Assembly: GCA_027064745.1 (NCBI GenBank) | Contig: JAMOPD010000221.1 | Coordinates: 1 to 11,747, forward strand | Source of the DNA: Thermococcaceae archaeon | Lineage (GTDB): Archaea; Methanobacteriota_B; Thermococci; Thermococcales; Thermococcaceae | Reading direction: 5' to 3' | DNA length: 11,747 nucleotides | Part shown: in pieces, positions 6,361 through 11,747 of the stretch | How positions within the stretch are numbered: the stretch's first letter is position 1 | Layout: every line of letters starts with the position of its first letter | The notes under the pieces: generated by a model | What the model was told of the DNA's origin: nothing | What the model saw: only the letters and a program-made list of their open reading frames with translations | Databases searched by the model: none | Position numbers and translations under genes: made by a program

Positions 6361-7296
6361 ATGGAGATTCCCGAGAACGTTAAGAAAAGATTATCTCTGC
6401 CATTTGAGGAGAACTTTTACGCTGGTCACACTGCCTGCCAAGGCTGTGGTGCTGCACTCGGATTGAGATATGTCCTAAAAGCATACGGCAAAAAGGCCAT
6501 CTTTACAATTCCTGCATGCTGTTCCACGATTATAGCAGGTCCATGGCCATACTCAGCTTTCAACGCTCCTCTGTTCCATACGGCCTTCGAGACAACAGGT
6601 GCTGTCATAAGTGGGATTGAAGCCGCACTCAAAGCTAAAGGGTATAAGGTTAAGGGTGAGGACGGCATAATGGTCATCGGCTGGGCAGGAGATGGGGGCA
6701 CGGCAGATATAGGGCTTCAAGCTCTTTCGGGATTCCTTGAGAGAGGCCATGATGGTCTCTATATAATGTACGACAATGAGGCATACATGAACACTGGAAT
6801 TCAGAGGTCGAGCTCCACCCCCTACGGAGCATGGACAACAAACACCCCCGGAGGAAAGAAGCATTTCCTTGAGAGGAGACACAAGAAGAAGGTCATTGAC
6901 ATCGTCATAGCCCACAAGATACCCTATGCCGCTACAGCAAGTGTGGCCTTTCCAGAGGACTTCATGAAAAAGCTAAAGAAAGCTCAGAAGATACCCGGAC
7001 CGAGTTTCATACAGCTCTTTGCACCATGTCCAACAGGCTGGAGAAGTCCAACAGACAAGAGTATTGAGATTGCTCGTTTAGCGGTTCAGACAGCATACTT
7101 CCCACTCTTCGAATACGAAAATGGTAAATACAAGATAAACATGCCGTCAACTAAGAAGGAACCGAAGCCGATTGAAGAATTCCTTAAGCTCCAAGGAAGA
7201 TTTAAGTACATGTCCAAGGACGACATTGAAGTACTCCAGAAATGGGTGCTCCATGAGTGGGAAGAGCTTAAAAAGAAAGCCGAAGTCTTCGGCTGA
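6361..7296 (+). CDS. vorB: 2-ketoisovalerate:ferredoxin oxidoreductase, beta subunit
   Basis: The beta subunit (311 residues) binds thiamine diphosphate and the proximal [4Fe-4S] cluster. The diphosphate/Mg2+ motif is GDGG at residues 110-113, with the matching Asn-containing partner DNEAYMNTG at 138-146. Probable cluster ligands are Cys26 and Cys29 (CQGCG), a Cys at 53/54 and the Cys in APCPTGWRS near the C-terminal third. The ATG at 6361 follows GAGGTGA (6350-6356), a site that includes the vorA stop TGA at 6353-6355, so translation of the pair is probably coupled. The longer frame beginning at GTG 6334 lies inside vorA and is rejected. A 68-bp stretch (6772-6839) is identical to porB (see findings). 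The C-terminus ends about 60 bases before porD. Confidence 0.94.
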   Translation: MEIPENVKKRLSLPFEENFYAGHTACQGCGAALGLRYVLKAYGKKAIFTIPACCSTIIAGPWPYSAFNAPLFHTAFETTGAVISGIEAALKAKGYKVKGEDGIMVIGWAGDGGTADIGLQALSGFLERGHDGLYIMYDNEAYMNTGIQRSSSTPYGAWTTNTPGGKKHFLERRHKKKVIDIVIAHKIPYAATASVAFPEDFMKKLKKAQKIPGPSFIQLFAPCPTGWRSPTDKSIEIARLAVQTAYFPLFEYENGKYKINMPSTKKEPKPIEEFLKLQGRFKYMSKDDIEVLQKWVLHEWEELKKKAEVFG

Positions 7297-7325
7297 TTTA
7301 ATCTTTATTTGTTATTTGTTAAATT
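7297..7325 (+). terminator. T-rich stretch between vorB and porD, possible terminator
   Basis: After the vorB stop the sequence TTTAATCTTTATTTGTTATTTGTT is strongly T-rich on the sense strand, like archaeal oligo-T terminators. Because the next gene is the porD of the same cluster, it could give partial termination that uncouples VOR from POR levels. The remainder of the 63-base gap includes the porD binding site AGAGGTGG (7348-7355). No clear TATA element for an internal promoter was seen. Confidence 0.3.
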
Positions 7326-7359
7326 GCGTTGTGTTGAATCCTGTAAAGAGGTGGTAGAA

Positions 7360-7677
7360 ATGGCTGAAAGCCCCTTTAAGGCGGATATTGAGAGAGTTGA
7401 AAAGGAATATAGCGAAAAAATGACACCTGGAGCAATAGTATATCTCCCAGGAAGCAGTGTTATAAACAAGACCGGTTCATGGAGAGTCTTCATGCCAGAG
7501 TTCCATAAAGACAAATGCGTCAGGTGTTATCTCTGCTATGTTTACTGCCCAGAACCAGCAATATACTTGGATGAAGAGAACTATCCAGTCTTTGATTATG
7601 ACTACTGTAAGGGTTGCGGAGTTTGTGCAAACGAATGTCCGACAAAAGCCATAGTTATGGTTAGGGAGAAGAAGTGA
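7360..7677 (+). CDS. porD: Pyruvate:ferredoxin oxidoreductase, delta subunit
   Basis: This is the 8Fe ferredoxin-type subunit of POR, 105 residues long. The two CxxCxxCxxxCP motifs fall at Cys 53/56/59/63 and 83/86/89/93, exactly aligned with VorD. The N-terminal part carries the conserved TGSWRVFMP (38-46) and a MTPGAI segment typical of PorD. The ATG at 7360 is supported by AGAGGTGG about 4 bases upstream; the in-frame ATG at 7309 is rejected because it has no binding site and adds a Cys/Val-rich leader not found in the family. The TGA at 7675-7677 forms part of the porA binding site TGAGGTGG. Confidence 0.94.
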   Translation: MAESPFKADIERVEKEYSEKMTPGAIVYLPGSSVINKTGSWRVFMPEFHKDKCVRCYLCYVYCPEPAIYLDEENYPVFDYDYCKGCGVCANECPTKAIVMVREKK

Positions 7678-7687
7678 GGTGGTGAAG

Positions 7688-8872
7688 ATGCCGATAAAGA
7701 AGGTTATGAAAGCTAATGAAGCTGCCGCTTGGGCTGCCAAGCTTGCAAAGCCAAAAGTCATAGCGGCTTTTCCAATTACACCCTCAACACTCGTCCCTGA
7801 GAAGATTAGTGAGTTCATTGCAGATGGAGAGCTTGACGCTGAGTTCATCAAAGTTGAAAGCGAGCACTCAGCTATCTCAGCATGTGTTGGTGCTTCAGCA
7901 GCTGGCGTCAGAACCTTCACAGCAACGGCTTCACAGGGACTCGCTTTGATGCACGAGATACTCTTTATAGCCGCTGGCATGAGGCTTCCAATTGTCATTG
8001 CTGTGGGTAACAGATCTTTAAGTGCTCCAATCAATATCTGGAATGACTGGCAGGACAGCATCAGCGAGCGCGACACAGGTTGGATACAGTTCTATGCTGA
8101 GAACAACCAAGAAGCCCTGGATCTCATTATAGCAGCGTATAAAGCAGCTGAGGATGAGAGGGTTCTTCTTCCAGCAATGGTTGGATTTGACGCCTTCATC
8201 CTGACACACACCGTAGAACCAGTGGAAATACCAGATCAAGAGGTTGTTGATGAATTTCTTGGTGAGTACGTTCCGAAGCATGCATATGTCGATCCTAAGC
8301 GGCCTATCACGCAAGGCTCCCTTGGATTCCCTGCACACTACATGGAAACTAGATACAAGGTTTGGGAGGCTATGGAGAACGCCAGAGAAGTAATAAAGGA
8401 AGTATTCGATAAGTTTGAAAAGACCTTTGGAAGAAGATACCACATAATTGAAGAGTACAAGACAGATGATGCTGAGATAGTCCTTGTAACTATGGGATCA
8501 CTCGCTGGAACAGTTAAGGAGTTCGTTGATAAGAAGAGAGAAGAGGGCGTCAAGATCGGTGCCGCCAAGATAACTGTCTACAGACCATTCCCGATTGAAG
8601 AGATAAGAGCTTTAGCTAAGAAGACAAAAGTTTTAGCCCTTCTTGAAAAGGATATCAGCTTTAGTGTTGGTGGAGCAGTATTTGCCGACACCAGTAGAGC
8701 ACTGATCAACGAGAAAGAGAAGCCAATAATTCTGGACTTCATACTCGGCCTTGGTGGTAGGGACGTTACATTCCAGAACTTGGAAGAGGTCGTTGACATA
8801 GCAAAGAAGGCCCTTGAAGAGGGAGTAAAAGAAGAAGTCTACTGGATTGGCTTGAGGAAGGAGATTTTGTGA
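7688..8872 (+). CDS. porA: Pyruvate:ferredoxin oxidoreductase, alpha subunit
   Basis: The 394-residue alpha subunit of POR provides, with PorB, the active site that decarboxylates pyruvate to acetyl-CoA; the Pyrococcus enzyme is also known to release acetaldehyde in a side reaction. Motifs in order are [10 protein letters not shown] near residue 28, [58 protein letters not shown], and in the C-terminal half a VYRPFP and GLGGRDVTF. The ATG at 7688 is preferred over the in-frame GTG at 7679, which lies within the binding site GAGGTGG (7677-7683). The protein is paralogous to VorA throughout. The product ends at TGA 8870-8872, which overlaps the porB binding site. Confidence 0.95.
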   Translation: MPIKKVMKANEAAAWAAKLAKPKVIAAFPITPSTLVPEKISEFIADGELDAEFIKVESEHSAISACVGASAAGVRTFTATASQGLALMHEILFIAAGMRLPIVIAVGNRSLSAPINIWNDWQDSISERDTGWIQFYAENNQEALDLIIAAYKAAEDERVLLPAMVGFDAFILTHTVEPVEIPDQEVVDEFLGEYVPKHAYVDPKRPITQGSLGFPAHYMETRYKVWEAMENAREVIKEVFDKFEKTFGRRYHIIEEYKTDDAEIVLVTMGSLAGTVKEFVDKKREEGVKIGAAKITVYRPFPIEEIRALAKKTKVLALLEKDISFSVGGAVFADTSRALINEKEKPIILDFILGLGGRDVTFQNLEEVVDIAKKALEEGVKEEVYWIGLRKEIL

Positions 8873-8882
8873 GGTGAGGAAG

Positions 8883-9866
8883 ATGGCTGTAAGAAAACCC
8901 CCTATTACAACTCGCGAGTACTGGGCACCTGGTCATGCGGCATGTGCCGGCTGTGGCTGTGCCATTGCTCTCAAGCTTGCAACTAAGGCCTTCAGCGAAG
9001 CTATGGAAGAGAAGTATGGAGATCCCAATGCTTTTGCTATTGCCCAAGCAACTGGATGTATGGAAGTTGTAAGTGCGGTCTTCCCATACACAGCTTGGAA
9101 GGTCCCATGGGTCCACGTTGCTTTTGAAAATGCAGCTGCAGCTGCGAGCGGTATTGACGCCGCATGGAAGAAGCTTGGATACAAAGGTAAAATCCTTGCA
9201 ATAGGCGGTGATGGCGGTACAGCAGATATAGGTATTCAAGCACTGAGTGGTATGCTCGAGAGATGGCACAACGTCGTTTACCTGATGTATGACAATGAGG
9301 CATACATGAACACTGGAATTCAGAGGTCGAGCTCCACCCCCTACGGAGCATGGACAACCACTTCACCTCCAGGAAAGTACTCAATAGGCGAGGACAAACC
9401 CAAGAAGTGGGTGGCTTTAATAGCCGCCGCCCACCAGATCCCGTACGCCGCAACCGCGAGCATTGGAAATCCATTTGATTTCGTCAAGAAGATGAAGAAA
9501 GCTGCAAAAGTTGATGGCCCGGCATTCGTTCAGGTTCATTGTACCTGTCCAACAGGATGGAAGAGCCCGCTCGAGAAGAGCGTTGAGATAGCTAGACTCG
9601 CCATCGAGACAGGTATCTGGCCGCTCTTTGAGATAGAGAATGGCGACTTCCACAACATCAAAATACAGAGCCCCGGAGGAGGAGCAAAGGTCAAGCGCGA
9701 GGGAGGAAAAGTGGTTGCCATCGAGTTCAAGAAGCCTGTCGAGGAGTACCTCAAGCTCCAGGGAAGATTCAAGCATCTCTTCAAGCAGCCTGAGGCTATA
9801 CAAGTCATGAAAGAGCAGATTAAGGCCATGTGGAAGGTCCTTGGTGTCGATGTTATCCTACCTTGA
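8883..9866 (+). CDS. porB: Pyruvate:ferredoxin oxidoreductase, beta subunit
   Basis: The 327-residue beta subunit binds thiamine diphosphate and one [4Fe-4S] cluster. Its cysteine pattern is CAGCGC (Cys21, 24, 26), ATGCM (around residue 60) and [10 protein letters not shown] in the last third, as in archaeal PorB. The diphosphate motif GDGG lies at 109-112 and the partner DNEAYMNTG at 137-145. The ATG at 8883 follows GAGGTGAGG (8871-8879); the in-frame GTG at 8874 is inside that site. Compared with VorB it has an extra ~15-residue segment near residues 260-280 containing the GGGAKV turn. It is the last gene of the cluster and is followed by a T-rich tail and the convergent SecD-like gene 43 bases away. 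Confidence 0.95.
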   Translation: MAVRKPPITTREYWAPGHAACAGCGCAIALKLATKAFSEAMEEKYGDPNAFAIAQATGCMEVVSAVFPYTAWKVPWVHVAFENAAAAASGIDAAWKKLGYKGKILAIGGDGGTADIGIQALSGMLERWHNVVYLMYDNEAYMNTGIQRSSSTPYGAWTTTSPPGKYSIGEDKPKKWVALIAAAHQIPYAATASIGNPFDFVKKMKKAAKVDGPAFVQVHCTCPTGWKSPLEKSVEIARLAIETGIWPLFEIENGDFHNIKIQSPGGGAKVKREGGKVVAIEFKKPVEEYLKLQGRFKHLFKQPEAIQVMKEQIKAMWKVLGVDVILP

Positions 9867-9898
9867 CTCCTTTTCTTTATTTTAACTTTAATTTAGAT
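9867..9898 (+). terminator. T-rich terminator-like stretch after porB
   Basis: The sequence just after the porB stop contains TCCTTTTCTTTATTTTAACTTTAATTT. These are several consecutive T runs on the sense strand without an obvious hairpin, the usual form of an archaeal intrinsic terminator. It fits the end of the por/vor transcription unit before the convergent gene ending at 9910. Confidence 0.5.
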
Positions 9899-9909
9899 TC
9901 CCAATGTCG

Positions 9910-11001
9910 CTAATGACCTCTGCGAAGTATTACCAATAAAAGCATACTCATGAGCATCAAACTTCCAACCCCACATATTCTTTTACCATTAGGAGCCTTA
10001 AAAGTCAGAGAGCTTACTGTCGTAGTGTGTCCAATGGAAACTATCTTCAGCTGGATAGGCAAAGGCTTAGAACCTAACATGGCATATAGGATAATGCTCT
10101 CTTTTAGAGCTTCTTCTTTAGTGGGAGTTGAGCCTGTTATCATCATGTCCATTACAGGCCGCCCCGTCGTTAGCCCTTCTCCGAGACTATAGGGACCATA
10201 CAGTCCAAGAGCCCTGCTAATCAGCTGCGCACGATTTTCGTTGAGCTCATCAAAGGGAACAACCGCTATTCCTTTCATTTTTAGCTTCTTCTTCAGATTT
10301 CCATTGACGCCAACTAGAACCACCTTTTTGCTACTTTCTGCGAGTGTTATTATTTCACTCTCATTCTCGGGAGAGAATGAAATCACACTAACCTTAAATG
10401 CCTTTTGAATCCTATCCAGCAGAGATAGAGAGTCAGAAGTTATCGCATTGAAGCTCGAAGAAGATATCATCTTGTACAGCTCGGAATTCATTATGATAAG
10501 ACAATTCTCTGGGGGATCAACAAATATATCAACAGGGTATCCCGCTTTTCCTTTTACAGCATCTGCAAACCTCTGTGCGGCATCTTCTGAGATTCTAAAT
10601 GGAAGTTGCCATATCCAACCTCTATTGGATTCTCTAATCACTGGATGTAATACTCTCACAATATCAGAATTTGTGGCTATAATTTCTCCTTGGAATTCTA
10701 TGTACATTTTGCCCTTTTTCTGCATCAACTCCTCGAGAAGCTCTGTCTTATTATCGTCTATATCCCTTACAGTCAATATTATCCTTTTGTCACTGATTTC
10801 TCCCTCAATGCCACTTTGAATAGATATTTTGTGTATTCTTTCTATCAAAATACGCAAGCTACTGTGGAGATCTTCTTTGGTGCTGTCATTCTCAGCCTCA
10901 ATTGTAATCACGACTGTATTAACTGTTTTTGAAGCAGTATTCAAAGGAAAAATCATAGAAAAAGATATCAGAATTACGATTAATATCAAAGTTATCTTCA
11001 T
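9910..11001 (-). CDS. SecD-like exported-domain protein with N- and C-terminal membrane segments
   Basis: This 363-residue protein has a hydrophobic segment at residues 3-20 and a second at about 344-360, followed by a short basic tail. The part between resembles the large exported region of the preprotein translocase subunit SecD. Supporting stretches are a GKMYIEFQGEII strand near 97-108, a PFRISEDAAQRFADAV segment, an MITGSTPTKEEA segment at 287-298 (compare the ITG...EA motif of SecD) and the LGSKPLPIQLKI strand near 308-319 (compare GALPVPL). A normal SecD continues with a five-helix RND-type membrane bundle, which is absent. A role in export-related folding or in a surface complex is inferred only. 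The ATG at 11001 follows AGGTGAT (11005-11011 on the complement). No secF-like gene adjoins. The assignment rests on remembered motif similarity. Confidence 0.7.
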   Translation of the reverse strand: MKITLILIVILISFSMIFPLNTASKTVNTVVITIEAENDSTKEDLHSSLRILIERIHKISIQSGIEGEISDKRIILTVRDIDDNKTELLEELMQKKGKMYIEFQGEIIATNSDIVRVLHPVIRESNRGWIWQLPFRISEDAAQRFADAVKGKAGYPVDIFVDPPENCLIIMNSELYKMISSSSFNAITSDSLSLLDRIQKAFKVSVISFSPENESEIITLAESSKKVVLVGVNGNLKKKLKMKGIAVVPFDELNENRAQLISRALGLYGPYSLGEGLTTGRPVMDMMITGSTPTKEEALKESIILYAMLGSKPLPIQLKIVSIGHTTTVSSLTFKAPNGKRICGVGSLMLMSMLLLVILRRGH

Positions 11002-11033
11002 GTTATCACCTAGACTAATATTGCTTTATTTCG

Positions 11034-11047
11034 ATATATGTTTTTTG
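11034..11047 (-). promoter_or_regulatory. Candidate promoter of the SecD-like gene
   Basis: On the complement an AAAAAACATATAT string (purine-rich BRE-like flank followed by a TATA element) lies 33-46 bases before the ATG at 11001. Transcription would begin close to the ribosome binding site, giving a very short leader, as is common in archaea. Confidence 0.45.
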
Positions 11048-11121
11048 AGATTTGAAATAACCAGAAACCCACTATACCAACATTAATTGGCCATTTCTGT
11101 CCCATACTGCTATATTCCAGG

Positions 11122-11136
11122 ACAAAGCTTATAAGC
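11122..11136 (+). promoter_or_regulatory. Candidate promoter of the Mrp/Nbp35 gene
   Basis: ACAAAGCTTATAAGC combines an A-rich BRE-like flank with a CTTATAAG TATA element centred near 11131. Its distance of about 50 bases to the ATG at 11184 would give a leader of roughly 27 bases that includes the GAGGTGG site. Confidence 0.5.
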
Positions 11137-11183
11137 CAGCTTCTGTACTCTGGATTAGAATTATCTAAAAAGAGGTGGTAACT

Positions 11184-11747
11184 ATGACGATTAAAACTCC
11201 CCCAACCCTTAACATATCCGGTCTCGGTGCTGATCCTCTAACCCAGAGAATAAATGAAAAACAGCAGAAATGGAAGTACAAAATAGCAGTTTTAAGCGGT
11301 AAGGGTGGTGTAGGTAAATCTACAGTAGCTGTTAATTTAGCAGCAGCTCTTGCAAAGAAAGGCTATTTCGTAGGAATCCTCGATGCGGATGTCCACGGCC
11401 CCAATATCGCTAAGATGCTCGGAGTTGAAAAGGCTGAAGTTCTAGCAGAAAAGCTCGAAGATGGCCGTTTTGAGATGATTCCGCCGATGAATGACTTCAT
11501 GGGGCAAACCACGCCGATAAAGGTCATGAGTATGGGCTTTTTAGTAGGAGAAGATCAGCCTGTAATATGGCGCGGGCCTCTTGTAACAAAAGCCATCAAA
11601 CAGCTCCTTGGAGATGTTAAGTGGGGAGAGCTTGACTTCATGATAGTTGATTTCCCTCCGGGGACTGGTGATGAGATTTTGACTGTTGTGCAGAGTTTAA
11701 GGCTTGATGCTGCCATAATAGTGACGACTCCTCAGGAAGTTGCCCTG
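11184..11747 (+). CDS. mrp: Mrp/Nbp35 (ApbC) family P-loop ATPase, 3'-truncated by window edge
   Basis: The first 188 codons of a MinD/Mrp-type ATPase are visible and the frame is still open at the last base. The deviant Walker A motif GKGGVGKST is at residues 39-47, the switch I segment DADVHGPN at 67-74 (the xDxHGPN form characteristic of Mrp/ApbC/Nbp35), and the Walker B/switch II DFPPGTGDE at 156-164, followed by TTPQEVAL. In this family ATP-dependent dimers bind a bridging [4Fe-4S] cluster, usually through a CxxC motif in the last third, and pass it to apoproteins; that part lies outside the window. The ATG at 11184 follows AGAGGTGG (11171-11178). The N-terminal ~30-residue lead-in has no CxxxC-type Nbp35 extension. 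It is divergent from the SecD-like gene and sits downstream of the Fe-S-rich por/vor operon. Confidence 0.95.
   Translation, partial: MTIKTPPTLNISGLGADPLTQRINEKQQKWKYKIAVLSGKGGVGKSTVAVNLAAALAKKGYFVGILDADVHGPNIAKMLGVEKAEVLAEKLEDGRFEMIPPMNDFMGQTTPIKVMSMGFLVGEDQPVIWRGPLVTKAIKQLLGDVKWGELDFMIVDFPPGTGDEILTVVQSLRLDAAIIVTTPQEVAL

Noticed and set aside
7309..7359. Longer porD frame from ATG 7309
   Set aside because: No ribosome binding site, it would begin inside the T-rich gap, and the extra residues do not align with VorD or other PorD proteins.
4428..9829. Many open frames of 60-200 codons antisense to the por/vor genes
   Set aside because: They lie opposite strongly conserved genes, lack convincing ribosome binding sites and have no family-like composition; they are shadows of the real codons.
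9950..11086. + strand frames opposite the SecD-like gene
   Set aside because: The - strand frame is longer, has a signal-like N-terminus, a proper binding site and promoter, and SecD-like motifs.
1..11747. CRISPR arrays, tRNA genes, insertion sequences
   Set aside because: No regularly spaced repeats, cloverleaf-like sequences, transposase motifs or terminal inverted repeats were seen anywhere in the window.

Overview
The window reads as chromosomal DNA of a hyperthermophilic euryarchaeon of the order Thermococcales, most likely a Thermococcus of moderate GC. The evidence is the seven-gene porG-vorDAB-porDAB arrangement with protein sequences very close to the Pyrococcus/Thermococcus enzymes, the GAGGTGA-type ribosome binding sites, TATA/BRE-like archaeal promoters and oligo-T 3' ends. 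No tRNA, rRNA, CRISPR array or insertion sequence was seen.

Left part (1-2921, + strand): three tightly packed genes I cannot assign to a family. The first is cut by the window edge, cysteine-rich, and open all the way to base 2. The second is an N-terminally anchored, sequon-rich protein that looks like a beta-propeller. The third has the same architecture, but its frame is broken at a run of seven T (2087-2093). That run forms a T TTT TTG heptamer, so the break may be a pseudogene, a sequencing error or a -1 frameshift. The last 160 bases of this gene show an abrupt reversal of G/C strand bias.

Middle left (2930-4236): a PiT-family phosphate permease on the - strand, convergent with the third gene. 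Its promoter holds a perfect 16-bp palindrome. A 344-bp divergent intergenic region separates it from the next operon.

Centre (4237-9866, + strand): the 2-oxoacid:ferredoxin oxidoreductase cluster. porG encodes the gamma subunit shared by both enzymes. vorD, vorA and vorB complete the 2-ketoisovalerate (branched-chain 2-oxoacid) enzyme, and porD, porA and porB complete pyruvate:ferredoxin oxidoreductase. Together they oxidise 2-oxoacids from peptide and sugar breakdown to acyl-CoA, CO2 and reduced ferredoxin. The two halves are paralogous down to their gene junctions. vorB and porB also share a 68-bp block with no mismatch over the thiamine-diphosphate site, which suggests local gene conversion.

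Right part (9910-11747): a - strand gene for a SecD-like protein that keeps the exported P1-type region but lacks the usual C-terminal membrane bundle. Divergent from it is the 5' part (188 codons) of an Mrp/Nbp35 (ApbC) P-loop ATPase, an Fe-S cluster carrier, which runs off the window. Its position next to an operon of Fe-S-rich enzymes is suggestive but proves no link.
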